A DNA stretch of 64,000 nucleotides from an uncultured Micrococcales bacterium (GCA_903880095.1 CAIRNX010000040.1:32530-96529), one strand, 5' to 3'; shown: positions 27,601 to 38,295, counted from the stretch's first letter. The notes: a model not told the origin generated them from the sequence alone. Numbers and translations: made by a program.

Positions 27601-27877
27601 CACCCCTGCCTTGCGGCAATATGTCAAATTTGGCGCTGAAGGTGACGGCATAGATGGTTGGCTTGGTGCTACACCAGACGAAATCGTCAGCGGGCAGTTT
27701 GGTGCTGATTACCAGCTCGAAGGCTCCAACACTTGGAGCCCACTGGATTCTGGGTCGTATTTCACGGTCAGAAAGAAGTCCCAAGTCATCAAGAAGATGC
27801 GCTTCTGGTTGCAGCCAAACGGCGCATCGACCAGCGGTCTCGACAAGGTTCAAGTGACACTAGATGTCACTTGTTAG
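21638..27877 (+). CDS. 2079-aa membrane-anchored extracellular protein with multiple Ig/cadherin-like domains, TTG start
   Basis: N-terminal TM LKFFAILAILGLVVAAVIV; PTANDDSFGARPDVLTTLPVLLNDTDPNPEDVLTI, GVDDSITLRAES...ALANDVG, APIAPTLKARV...GIDPDGDTVAITG are typical tandem Ig/cadherin-like units. Confidence 0.88.
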   Translation: MAEARGRLGGRTLKFFAILAILGLVVAAVIVKGFEHGDIKVNTQNLWILHKSVITTGAGSKGSYYGQVNPGLGELTSVNSVAKEPGAILESAYGAELFGTDMTMADVNLSAPADFAKESKSFKTPLDSTSVSLVEKVIAFYGEANGSVSYSTINQGVATAPQAIGRPAALTFEKFSAAGVSSAGVIYAFSATANKVFGYDTQTAQWLSTSDEVSGASGGSFQLASVGDKWILLDSKNGRVWVKGVAGSKSFTPDDSAKLQETSSSNSSLGYFSTNSGLFSVSLSAGDIKQVSAATGANSRPVVFEGNIYSSWINSTDGQLFNGSTNRLVPLGGFDAGKSLTETPDPVIQTNSYAAVLNDAQSGWAWNISDGSVIPSSQDWKSKIVPPPPVITGGEEAKKQEPPTANDDSFGARPDVLTTLPVLLNDTDPNPEDVLTIDPASVSGWDPNKGTLRISADGQSFSLLPTKTVKGSASFNYRVSDGSQAHGALSKVAATVTITFFAGAKNSAPVWCSDAPTPCTERPAPSANVLPGQSVAVSIVDGFVDPEGDKVFISAADVTSGTGTVGFDSKGEVVFRSNLSKGASESAKVNVTVSDSLGATATKSLAIKVAPNVELGFEPFVVTTVVGQTKVVDIARGVRGAYGAINLVEVKAPPTAQGAQVPIVSSTAFSVTSSVAEQLQIAIKFNDDNGVPKSSYVQVNVIEDNVAKIAVSPVTVLVRPGLDSTVDLYGAISNPSERSLIISDLEVTPVPGSTLSAGKVKGGNMRLRGSTEDQSAGRIGTVTYKVSDGSSDSNYSAVGQIFVYQVTNASSAPIGVDDSITLRAESTGDIDALANDVGTPGISLALDAQNVTCKGTGFDEKQGIAFAAHGVLRVVAPTQPGAYHCNYTLYASDAPSLKTSAGFTVNVTSKSSNKAPIAPTLKARVTSYATVEVPIPLNGIDPDGDTVAITGVGLSTAGKGFATVSAKGNSVFYTVIPGQEGQDSFSYTVSDGQGGKSIGWVKVGIFGKYQTGGPVTVVDVVDLVAGTKGKAVFDPTANDFDPNGKGLQLVIGSVKPNLKEGTDAYRTSASLIADQPTTNKTRSVTITAAAQVSELEYVYSVKDAFGNVSLGSILVRVTKSVVPDNPEVQDTFVDAKQRASLGTVGVDVLTNKVTWLTGDPSRLTLTLVGNTHGFRVSGNKAIIGEAPAAATFVVFKLSGQNYALQDISTYGILHIPAESRIINLRDVNQVWEVDEGATADQNVLDWVAIPPGASVEVDGNRVTNSDNGRPEGRCSFKGGTTVTYSAGTGGTKFNDVCIVPIRYAGEKDYSLVPLRIHVKAKNPEPLFNNVTIEVMPGSTATVDLKSMVSWDQANAAFGWKVTHASGSSIDANGPDADVMTFTVVPGSDAREEDQFRVQVGSFQNFGVITVIVGESPNARPSATLTFDNKACNVKSGVCALHVGDLTGVVNAFPEPLKLMPFGFNKGTANYKNGETLTCIGVKIKVTDVTTVTATWDVKKGAPTTQTCPMLTGAGALLDTEGKKGALKISVDLQGVPLAPLRVEQVGFNRTTVTIRIKAGDFIVGDNAVTEYVVREGARVIANCMRQGDETVTTCPKIEDLRPFHGTDKENLHSFSVTAKNAVGESSSCVGAGIYAYEKLRQITPDVIDARTVLGRETATDMGVLAITLTPQVDPLAAKYVISGDGGTAARTEVIAGDYKVRNFQISAKPGAATTVTVRAEGAVPAPVQGSIDNSTTTINVRVSGAPEVGTTAAAIIGDNSPYFGKITLHNANRKYSVRTAKVAYVFWSGDRTPACLFDEPTNALTVEQQAGSIVRFAEDKAFNDQVTDLVSPDVSGLQQNVTYHAKACYSNGFKVSESIASNTLSTIQDPNDGDFEYKVELASSTQSTGNYLYSWVVKLAKQQSPAAGMKVQFSSNPANANDWRDTFYSEYWGAKPVIKVRYCNTAATICSSGQALVKAQDDTKSWQIRVKRAFIGDQSGVELPNQTCTPALRQYVKFGAEGDGIDGWLGATPDEIVSGQFGADYQLEGSNTWSPLDSGSYFTVRKKSQVIKKMRFWLQPNGASTSGLDKVQVTLDVTC

Positions 27878-27899
27878 AAAGTAAAAGGAAAGGTAAGAA

Positions 27900-28865
27900 A
27901 TGGCACTAACTAAAGAGCAGGTTGTTGCGTTCAAGCGCGGCTTTGACCTGATTAGCGACAACATAGAGAAGGCGGTGTTCGGCAAGCGCGAAGAGATCCG
28001 TCTAGTACTAGCGGCAATGGTTTCTGAGGGTCACGTGCTTCTCGAAGACTTCCCAGGAACCGGTAAAACTGCTCTTGCCCGTGCGATTGCCGAGACGATC
28101 AAGTGTGAGAATAAGCGCATTCAGTTCACACCTGACCTTCTTCCTAGCGATGTCACCGGTATGGACATCTACAACCAGAGAGACCAGAAGTTCACTTTCG
28201 AGCCTGGGCCGGTTTTTGCAAATATCGTCCTCGCTGACGAAATCAACCGTGCAGGGCCAAAGACGCAGTCATCTTTGCTTCAGGCGATGGAAGAAGGCGC
28301 TGTCAGCGTTGGCAAGAAGGAATACCCACTTGGCACCCCATTCTTGGTTATCGCAACTCAGAACCCTGTTGAGCAGGAGGGTGTTTACCCGCTACCTGAG
28401 GCACAGCTCGACCGTTTCATGATTAAGACTTCGCTCGGTTACCCAGACGTCGAATCAACCAAGATGATTCTTTCTGGCCTAGTTGCTCCAGCCGGCAAAC
28501 TAAAGCCTGCAGTGGTTGCCGACGACGTTCGCGAGATGACCAAGTTGGCTCGCGAAGTCACAATTTCAGACGAACTAATCGAATACATTGTGAAGATCGT
28601 TGAGCAGACTCGTGTGAACAGGCGCGTCGAGATTGGCTCATCAGTTCGCGGTGCTCGCAACTTGGCAAAGCTTGCTAAGACCTGGGCTCTCACCGATGGC
28701 CGCGACTACGTTGTAGCCAACGACATCAAATCGCTCGCCGTCACAGTTCTTGCCCACCGCCTCAAGCTCAACCCTGAGCTTGAAGAAAACGATGGCGTGA
28801 AGAACGAGACTGTCATGCTCGAGATATTGAACAGCATCACTCCACCAAAGGATCCAGGCAAGTAA
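27900..28865 (+). CDS. MoxR-family AAA+ ATPase
   Basis: GHVLLEDFPGTGKTALARAIA (Walker A), ADEINRAGPKTQSSLLQAMEE, ATQNPVEQEGVYPLPEAQLDRFM. Confidence 0.95.
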   Translation: MALTKEQVVAFKRGFDLISDNIEKAVFGKREEIRLVLAAMVSEGHVLLEDFPGTGKTALARAIAETIKCENKRIQFTPDLLPSDVTGMDIYNQRDQKFTFEPGPVFANIVLADEINRAGPKTQSSLLQAMEEGAVSVGKKEYPLGTPFLVIATQNPVEQEGVYPLPEAQLDRFMIKTSLGYPDVESTKMILSGLVAPAGKLKPAVVADDVREMTKLAREVTISDELIEYIVKIVEQTRVNRRVEIGSSVRGARNLAKLAKTWALTDGRDYVVANDIKSLAVTVLAHRLKLNPELEENDGVKNETVMLEILNSITPPKDPGK

Positions 28866-30226
28866 TGTCATTCATCAGAGACGCTGCGAAAGTGGCGGCA
28901 ACGCCTTTCGTTGCCGTCTCTGAGAGGCTCGCATTTATGTCGCCAAAGGCCATGGCTCGCGCGGTTTCTTCGGTTCTCACGGCTGCGGGTTGGTTCTGCA
29001 TCTCTTTGGTACTTCTCTGGTTACCCTTGGGCTCAAACCTGCGCTGGGTTGAGTTCTCGATTGCCGGTTTCGTGGCCATGTTGCTTTTGCTCTTCGCACT
29101 ACCTTTCCTAATCGGAGGGCAAAACTACTCGGTCCACTTTGAGCCAGATGCGACCGCAGACATCAGAATCACGACGGGGGAGGTGTTCGAGACAACAATC
29201 GTTGTTGAGAACAGCTCGTCACGTGTTGAGATGCCTGGTCAACTCGAGAGCGACTTCGGCGAAGAGCTGCTCGTGATTCGTGTTCCGCTTCTTGGTGCTT
29301 TTTCGACATACCGCTACCCGCTTCGTCGCGCCAACATGAAACGTGGCAAATATGTTCTCGCTTGGCGGTCGATTCGCAAAGACCCGCTAGCGCTCGTTCG
29401 CCGCGAAGTTCCTTTTGGTTTCGAAGATGAAGCGAACCAAGAGAAAACGGTGTGGGTGCACCCAAAGATCGCCAAGGTTGGTTCGCCGCTTCGTGGAATC
29501 ATTAAAGACCTCGAAGGTAACCCGAGCGCCCAATTGGTAGATTCAGACACCTCGTTCCACGCAATTCGCGAATACCGAGCCGGTGACAGCTCGCGCCACA
29601 TTCACTGGGCTTCAACAGCCAAAATTGGCAAAATTGGCGAGTTCATGGTGCGGCAGTTCCAAGAAACTCGTCGATCGCGCGTAGTGCTCATGCTCGGTGC
29701 TCACATGGACGAGTACGCCAAGACCCCTTCGGGTCAAGAACTTAATGCTGAATTCGAACTCTCAGTCGGAGCCTTGGGTTCTGTTGGTTACCAAGCGCTT
29801 CGGGATGGTAGAACCGTCACTGCGGTTATGGGAAAGCCGCGCACTGGCCAGGCAAATAACACTGGCCGAGGCGCATCAAAGGCATCTCTCCGAGAGTTGA
29901 AGTCGACAAGCAAGTTCAAGCTTCTCGACAGCCTGAGTGAGGTTCAGCTGAGTACAAAGTCTTCGCAACGCGGGCTCAAAGAGGTCAGCCTTCGTGTAGG
30001 TCAGACCTACCACGACGTTTCACTTGTAGTCATTTTCTGTGGTTCAACCGTGACCGACCAACAACTTCGGGTCATTCGCCAAAACCTACCGAAGGGAATC
30101 GGCGTTCTTGCGGTAGTCAGCGAGCCAGGGGGCACTCCGTCTATGCGCACCATCGACAAGATGAAGGTTGCCACCATCACTGCCATCGAACAGATTGGCC
30201 CGGCAATTGCGAGGTTCCAGCGATGA
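28865..30226 (+). CDS. DUF58 domain membrane protein
   Basis: Two N-terminal TM segments; IREYRAGDSSRHIHWASTAK motif; TAATG overlap with the MoxR gene. Confidence 0.92.
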   Translation: MSFIRDAAKVAATPFVAVSERLAFMSPKAMARAVSSVLTAAGWFCISLVLLWLPLGSNLRWVEFSIAGFVAMLLLLFALPFLIGGQNYSVHFEPDATADIRITTGEVFETTIVVENSSSRVEMPGQLESDFGEELLVIRVPLLGAFSTYRYPLRRANMKRGKYVLAWRSIRKDPLALVRREVPFGFEDEANQEKTVWVHPKIAKVGSPLRGIIKDLEGNPSAQLVDSDTSFHAIREYRAGDSSRHIHWASTAKIGKIGEFMVRQFQETRRSRVVLMLGAHMDEYAKTPSGQELNAEFELSVGALGSVGYQALRDGRTVTAVMGKPRTGQANNTGRGASKASLRELKSTSKFKLLDSLSEVQLSTKSSQRGLKEVSLRVGQTYHDVSLVVIFCGSTVTDQQLRVIRQNLPKGIGVLAVVSEPGGTPSMRTIDKMKVATITAIEQIGPAIARFQR

Positions 30227-32937
30227 GTTTTCTATACCTAGACCGCGGAAACCTGCGCGATGTTCTATTCCAACTTGGTTTTACGATTTTTGCTGCTTGG
30301 TTAGCCTGGCCAATCTACGGTGACAGCTACCTCGCAATCGTTATCGGTGTCGCCGTTATTCTCGGCATCTTTGGTGCGAGACTCCTTGTTTCCAGATCTG
30401 CTGGTTGGCTTTCCCGGTCACTCTTTGGCGTGTTTGGTGTCGCGCTAGTTGGCCCGTTTATTTCGGCCCCAGAAATCTTCACCTCTGGTTCTGCATTCAC
30501 ACGCAACTGGATTGACTCGATTTCCTCAATCGTCTTTGGCTGGAAGCAGCTCATCACCATAGATCCTCCGGTGGGCACTTACCACGGCCTCATGACACCT
30601 GCCTTTGTCGTGTTCTTCGTTTCGAACCTCCTCGGCGGATTTGCGATTTTTGGAACCCCGAAACTTCGGTGGTTGGCGATCGTTCCTTTCTTCGCAATGA
30701 TTGTCTTTGCCTTTGCCTTTGGTCAGGCTTCAATCGCAGATAAGACCAATATCTTTGGATTCATAATCAATATCCCAAGCAGTTGGGTATCAGGCCTAAT
30801 CATCTTGATGGCTTCGGTGAAGTTCCTAACACCAAGAGCGGGCAAGCGACCAAAGTTTGAATTCACATCCGTTCGCAACGTCAAGGCATTTAGTAGACAA
30901 ACAATCCAAGTGGGAGGTTCGTGGGTTCTCGTTTTCGCCGCCCTGGTCGTTGTCTCACTCGTCCTAGGTTTGACCAGCGCTTCAAACCGCGAGGTTCTTC
31001 GCAGCGCGCCTCCCGTTGAGTTTCCGAGCGACCAACTCAGCCCTTTGAGTCTTTATCGCCAAAATTTCACAGACACCAAGAAGCTAAACCAAGAAGTGTT
31101 GCGTTACAGCAGCACCGATTCCAATCTCGATCGCATTCGAGTAGCTGTCATGACCCACTTCGACGGGCAGGTCTTCAAGGTCGAAAACGACCAGGGCCAG
31201 GCCTTGCAGTTTCAGTTATTGCCAGCTGCTCTATCGTCAACAACCGACGGCACAAAGACTGCCTCAACCAAGTTCGACCTGACGAGTCGAAACTCGGCTT
31301 GGCTGCCGATGGTCGAAAATGTCTCAAAAGTCGAATTCGGCGGGGATCAAGCCCAAGCTTTCTCCGACCACTTCTACTTCAACCGCGCCACCAACTCTGG
31401 CGCGATTCTAGGCAACAATGCCCCAAGTGGGCCTGTCACCTACACTGTCAAAAGTTACCTCCGGGGTGGCGCTGTTAATGCAGCAACAATCAAGGCGTCA
31501 CCAAACACCGTTTGCGCCGATGCCAGCAGCGCTCTAAGCGCAGTGCCACAGAGCGTTTGTGACTGGATCAACCTTCAAGAAACCGATGTCTCGAATGCTG
31601 CTGGCTTCGAAAATCTTGTTAAGACCCTTCGTGCACGCGGCTTCTTGAGTCACTCGCTCGATCAGCCAAAGGGCGACCAAACCTGGACGGCGCTTCTGCC
31701 CGGCTACCGCTGGGTAACTTCGCGAGCCGGCCACTCAACGGGCCGCATAGACCAGATGTTCAAAGACCTTATTTCGCTTCAAGAGTCTTCAAAGTCAGGC
31801 ACACCAAACTCAAAGCTTGTCGCCACGGCCGGAGACGATGAGCAATTTGCTACCGCGGCTGCCCTGTTGGCTCAGGCTGCTGGTTATGACGCCCGCGTTG
31901 TTTTAGGTTTCAAGACACAAGGTTCAAGTGCAAACGACGGTGTCGCAGACTGCCAAGAAAACGCCTGCTATGGCAAAAACCTAACTGCGTGGGTAGAGAT
32001 TTCTTCTGGAGGCTCAAGCTGGCTGCCGATCGACGTTACTCCGCAGTTCCGTATTCAGCCTAAGTCACCACCGAAGGTGACTGGCCTGAAGCAGCACGAG
32101 TCAAACCCGGGCCAAGACAACGCCTCGGTTCTGCCGCCTGCTCAACAAGACCCTACGAATGGCCAAGCTCCACCTCCGTGTGCTGGAGGATGGTTTGTTT
32201 GTGATTTCCATTGGGACACCTTCTGGACACTTGTCGGTGCAATCGCTTTGACCGCACTTGCTGTTGTGATTGTCATAGGCCCACCTTTCGTAATCATCCT
32301 CGGCAAGCGACGTCGCCGTCGCAACCGGCTTGACCTTGAGAAGAACACGCTCGCCATGAGAATCACGGGTGCCTGGGATGAATACGTTGACAACCTCATC
32401 GATCTCGGTGAGCGCGGCTTACGTCGCCTGCCTGCCAATGAGACTCGACCTGAACTCCTGCTGAAGGCGGCTAAAGCCAACGAGGCTCTCGCCCAGAGCC
32501 AATCCGCCCAAGCGGTGGTTCGCTTTGCCGATTTCGCTGCCTTTGCTCCCGAAGAGCCAAACCCAGACTACGAGCGTGAGGTTTGGAACTTTGTCGACAC
32601 CGAGTTTGCAAAGTCGACAGCTGAGCTCTCGCGCTATCGCAAGCTTCGCGTACAGCTTTCTCTGCGCTCAATCATTTATCGCGCTTCTGCTCCAGAGGCC
32701 AACACGGTAAACGTTCGACGTTTTGGCTCTGAGGGCTCAACCTTGAGTGCATTTGTTACCGTGGCAAAGCTCGGAGTCGTCGAAGGCCTTGACTGGCTCA
32801 AACCTCGCGTCAAAAAGTTCGTTGACGAAAAGGCGCCCGTCTTGAACAAGGTTTCTGCAAAGGTTGCCCCTAACCTGAAACAATTGATTTCGAAGAGTAA
32901 AGCAAAGAATGACTCAGGGGAGACCCCAAATGACTAG
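30223..32937 (+). CDS. TgpA-like membrane protein with transglutaminase-fold domain, catalytic Cys and His apparently substituted
   Basis: Multiple N-terminal TMs, then SRAGHSTGRIDQMF...GDDEQFATAAALLAQAAGYDARVVLGF...LTAWVEISSGGSSWLPIDVTPQF, further TM and cytosolic tail; ATGA overlap with DUF58 gene. Confidence 0.85.
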   Translation: MSFLYLDRGNLRDVLFQLGFTIFAAWLAWPIYGDSYLAIVIGVAVILGIFGARLLVSRSAGWLSRSLFGVFGVALVGPFISAPEIFTSGSAFTRNWIDSISSIVFGWKQLITIDPPVGTYHGLMTPAFVVFFVSNLLGGFAIFGTPKLRWLAIVPFFAMIVFAFAFGQASIADKTNIFGFIINIPSSWVSGLIILMASVKFLTPRAGKRPKFEFTSVRNVKAFSRQTIQVGGSWVLVFAALVVVSLVLGLTSASNREVLRSAPPVEFPSDQLSPLSLYRQNFTDTKKLNQEVLRYSSTDSNLDRIRVAVMTHFDGQVFKVENDQGQALQFQLLPAALSSTTDGTKTASTKFDLTSRNSAWLPMVENVSKVEFGGDQAQAFSDHFYFNRATNSGAILGNNAPSGPVTYTVKSYLRGGAVNAATIKASPNTVCADASSALSAVPQSVCDWINLQETDVSNAAGFENLVKTLRARGFLSHSLDQPKGDQTWTALLPGYRWVTSRAGHSTGRIDQMFKDLISLQESSKSGTPNSKLVATAGDDEQFATAAALLAQAAGYDARVVLGFKTQGSSANDGVADCQENACYGKNLTAWVEISSGGSSWLPIDVTPQFRIQPKSPPKVTGLKQHESNPGQDNASVLPPAQQDPTNGQAPPPCAGGWFVCDFHWDTFWTLVGAIALTALAVVIVIGPPFVIILGKRRRRRNRLDLEKNTLAMRITGAWDEYVDNLIDLGERGLRRLPANETRPELLLKAAKANEALAQSQSAQAVVRFADFAAFAPEEPNPDYEREVWNFVDTEFAKSTAELSRYRKLRVQLSLRSIIYRASAPEANTVNVRRFGSEGSTLSAFVTVAKLGVVEGLDWLKPRVKKFVDEKAPVLNKVSAKVAPNLKQLISKSKAKNDSGETPND

Positions 32938-33172
32938 CGAGAAAATGTTTGAGGGCGAAGAGCTCACACGTGACATCGCGGAGATTCCAGAAGGTATCTA
33001 TGACGATGGTCAGCAGATAGTCACTAGAGCGATCACTCCTAAACAAAAAGCGCCAGTGGATTCGCAAAAGGGTTTGAGCAGGCGCGTTCTCTGGACAGTC
33101 GTTGCCATTGTGGTTCTCGGTCTCGGTTCGATTGCCGTCGCTTTGGCAATGGCGTCCTCGCAGACTGTTTAG
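32930..33172 (+). CDS. Small single-TM protein at the end of the surface locus
   Basis: MTSEKMFEGEELTRDIAEIPEG...RRVLWTVVAIVVLGLGSIAVALAMASSQTV; overlaps the stop of the preceding gene. Confidence 0.65.
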   Translation: MTSEKMFEGEELTRDIAEIPEGIYDDGQQIVTRAITPKQKAPVDSQKGLSRRVLWTVVAIVVLGLGSIAVALAMASSQTV

Positions 33173-33194
33173 CGTTTTATGCCAAACTTGACGC

Positions 33195-35772
<2,578 letters not shown>

Positions 35773-35787
35773 GCAAGAGGTTTTATC

Positions 35788-36312
35788 GTGTCGTCACCGC
35801 GCAAGCCAAACCGGCCGGCCGGTGGCGCACGCAAGCCGTCTGCCTCGGCTGAGCGTGCCGAGTTGCTCCGCGGAATGGCAATGAATGCCCAGACGGTCAC
35901 AGTTCTCTTGATGATTGTCTTGGGCATTTTCACGCTTGCTCCGCAGGTTCAGCTCTGGTTTGAGCAGCGCCAGGCAATCGCCGATCTGCAGTCTCAGGTT
36001 CAGGCCCGCAAAGACGCGGTCAAAGAAATGCAAGTGCAGCGCAACCGCTGGAACGACCCGTCATTCGTTCGCGCCCAGGCCCGAAACCGTCTCTTTTACG
36101 TGATGCCAGGCGAGGTTTCTTATGTGGTCATGGACGCCAATGTGGTCAACGACTCAGACATCACCGGAACCGTTGGTGAAAACCTGGCCGCGAAGACCAA
36201 TTACACCGACATCACGACCAAGATCAGTGCCACCAAAAACGACTGGATGGGCTCACTTGTCGAAACAGTTGTTCGCGCCGGCGTAGAAAAGCCTCTGGCG
36301 GCTAAACAGTGA
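35788..36312 (+). CDS. Septum formation initiator (FtsB/DivIC family), GTG start
   Basis: Single TM followed by coiled coil (QRQAIADLQSQVQARKDAVKEMQVQRNRWNDPSFVRAQARNRLFYVMPGE), downstream of eno. Confidence 0.88.
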   Translation: MSSPRKPNRPAGGARKPSASAERAELLRGMAMNAQTVTVLLMIVLGIFTLAPQVQLWFEQRQAIADLQSQVQARKDAVKEMQVQRNRWNDPSFVRAQARNRLFYVMPGEVSYVVMDANVVNDSDITGTVGENLAAKTNYTDITTKISATKNDWMGSLVETVVRAGVEKPLAAKQ

Positions 36313-36824
36313 GCCTAACCCCAGCTACCGAAGCCGACATCCGTTCTGTTTCGCTGCAACTTCAGCGCGAGGCGCGCGACATCGTAGCAATCGCTGCCAG
36401 ATGCGTTTGCGGCAACCCGATCGTGGTTCAAACCAAGCCTCGCCTAAGCGACGGCACGCCATTCCCAACCATGTATTACCTAACCCTGCCTGCTGCAACC
36501 GCAGCTCTCTCGCGCTTAGAAGCCGATGGCGTGATGGTCCAGTTGCAAGATCGTCTAGCCACAGACGAAGAGTTTGCGAAACACTACCTCAATGCCCACC
36601 AGCAATACCTGGCCGACCGAGCCAAACTTGGCGAGGTGCCAGAGATCGAAGGCATCTCGGCTGGCGGCATGCCAACTCGCGTAAAGTGCCTGCACGCGCT
36701 CGCCGGCCATGCCCTGGCAGCAGGCCCTGGCGTCAACCTGGTTGGCGACGCCGCCCTAGAACTTTGTAGCTGGAAGCAAAACGTTTGCCAGTGCAAACCC
36801 GCCATCGACGTCGATGTCGTCTAA
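36309..36824 (+). CDS. DUF501 domain protein
   Basis: RCVCGNPIVVQTKPRLSDGTPFPTMYYLTLPAATAALSRLEADG; eno-ftsB-DUF501 order; 4-nt overlap. Confidence 0.9.
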   Translation: MSLTPATEADIRSVSLQLQREARDIVAIAARCVCGNPIVVQTKPRLSDGTPFPTMYYLTLPAATAALSRLEADGVMVQLQDRLATDEEFAKHYLNAHQQYLADRAKLGEVPEIEGISAGGMPTRVKCLHALAGHALAAGPGVNLVGDAALELCSWKQNVCQCKPAIDVDVV

Positions 36825-36842
36825 GTAACTCAGGAATGAAAG

Positions 36843-36848
36843 TAAAAT
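36843..36848 (+). promoter_or_regulatory. Candidate leaderless -10 TAAAAT-N6-ATG for ndh
   Basis: TAAAAT at 36843-36848, six nt, ATG at 36855; no clear SD. Confidence 0.5.
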
Positions 36849-36854
36849 AACAGC

Positions 36855-38174
36855 ATGCCTAAAATCCTTATCGTCGGTGGCGGTTACGCCGGTTTCTACA
36901 CCGCTCTAAAACTTGAAAAGTACCTCGGAAAGAACGAGGCCGAGGTCACTCTCGTCGACCCGCTTTCTTACATGACCTACCAGCCATTCCTTCCTGAGGT
37001 CGTTGCGGGTTCGATCGAGGCTCGTCACGCAGTTGTTTCGCACCGACGCCACCTTCGCAAGACTCACATCGTCAACGGCAAGGTCACCAACGTTGACCAC
37101 GCCAAGAAGACCGCAACCATCGAGGTCGCCGGCCTAAAACCTTACAAAGAGACCTACGACCACATCGTGGTCACCGCAGGTGCAGTTTCGCGCACGTTCC
37201 CGATTCCGGGTGTTGCCGAGCAAGCCATCGGTCTAAAGAACATCGAAGAAGCCGTTGAGGTTCGCAACCGAATCCTCGCAAACTTCGACAAAGCAGCCAA
37301 CCTTCCTGCAGGCGCAGCCCGTGATCGCCTACTCACCTTCGTTGTCGTCGGTGGTGGCTTTGCCGGTATCGAGGCCTTCGCCGAAATGCGCTCGCTAGCC
37401 AGCTACCTGCTTCGCTACTACCCAACCCTGAGCTTCGACGACGTGCACTTTCACCTCATCGAAGCAATGGGCCGCATCATGCCTGAGGTTTCTCAAGCAA
37501 CCAGCGAGTGGGTTATCGCAAACCTTGACCGCCGCGGCGCCAAGATTCACCTAAACACCCAACTTCAGTCGGCAGCAAACGGCAAGGTTGAACTTTCAAC
37601 AGGTGAGTCGTTTGAGTCTGACGTGATCGTCTGGACCGCAGGCGTTATGGCTCACCCATACGTTCGCAACACCGACCTCCCTCTTGATGACCGCGGGCGC
37701 ATCACCGCGAAGCCAACCCTTCAGGTCACCAACGGCGAAGACGCACTTGTTGGCGCCTGGACAGCCGGCGACGTTTCGGCGGTTCCTGACCTCAGCGGTT
37801 TCGGTGTCGGTGGATTCTGTGTTCCTAACGCTCAGCACGCTGTTCGCCAGGGCAAGCTTCTTGCAAAGAACCTAGTCGCGGCTATCCGCGGCGAAGGCAT
37901 AAAGGAGTACTTCCACAAGCCTCTAGGTGCCGTTGCCGGTCTCGGCATCGGTGTCGGTGTGTTCCAGTACAAGAAGCTGGCCATCAAGGGTCTTTTGGCC
38001 TGGTTCATGCACCGTGGATACCACGGCCTAGCGATCCCAATGTGGGAGCGCAAGATTCGAGTAGCCTCTGGCTGGGTCTGGAACTTCTTCCTGCGCCGCG
38101 ATATTGTTGGCATCAGCGCCACCAAGGCTCCACGATTACAGTTTGAGACCTACGCGTCCAAGCCAAAGAAGTAA
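36855..38174 (+). CDS. ndh: Type II NADH dehydrogenase / NAD(P)/FAD-dependent oxidoreductase
   Basis: KILIVGGGYAGFYTALKLEKYL, VVVGGGFAGIEAFAEM, AWTAGDVSAVPD. Confidence 0.9.
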   Translation: MPKILIVGGGYAGFYTALKLEKYLGKNEAEVTLVDPLSYMTYQPFLPEVVAGSIEARHAVVSHRRHLRKTHIVNGKVTNVDHAKKTATIEVAGLKPYKETYDHIVVTAGAVSRTFPIPGVAEQAIGLKNIEEAVEVRNRILANFDKAANLPAGAARDRLLTFVVVGGGFAGIEAFAEMRSLASYLLRYYPTLSFDDVHFHLIEAMGRIMPEVSQATSEWVIANLDRRGAKIHLNTQLQSAANGKVELSTGESFESDVIVWTAGVMAHPYVRNTDLPLDDRGRITAKPTLQVTNGEDALVGAWTAGDVSAVPDLSGFGVGGFCVPNAQHAVRQGKLLAKNLVAAIRGEGIKEYFHKPLGAVAGLGIGVGVFQYKKLAIKGLLAWFMHRGYHGLAIPMWERKIRVASGWVWNFFLRRDIVGISATKAPRLQFETYASKPKK

Positions 38175-38191
38175 CAAAGCTGAACGCAAAA

Positions 38192-38216
38192 GGTCCGAAG
38201 AGATTCGGACCTTTTC
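38192..38216 (+). terminator. Rho-independent terminator after ndh
   Basis: GGTCCGAA-GAGA-TTCGGACC perfect 8-bp stem followed by TTTTCG. Confidence 0.85.
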
Positions 38217-38222
38217 GTTTAA

Positions 38223-38295
38223 GCCCCTTTAGCCCAATGGCAGAGGCAGACGACTTAAAATCGTCACAGTGTGGGTTCGAGTCCCACAAGGGGCA
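38223..38295 (+). tRNA. tRNA with anticodon UAA (Leu by codon), 73 nt, short class-I variable loop, CCA not encoded
   Basis: Acceptor GCCCCTT/AAGGGGC + A73; anticodon arm GACGA-CTTAAAA-TCGTC; variable ACAGT; T-arm GTGGG-TTCGAGT-CCCAC. Confidence 0.85.

Noticed and set aside
32142-32480. 112-aa minus-strand ORF inside the transglutaminase-like gene
   Set aside because: Antisense to a well-supported membrane protein, Arg/Ser-rich, no domain.
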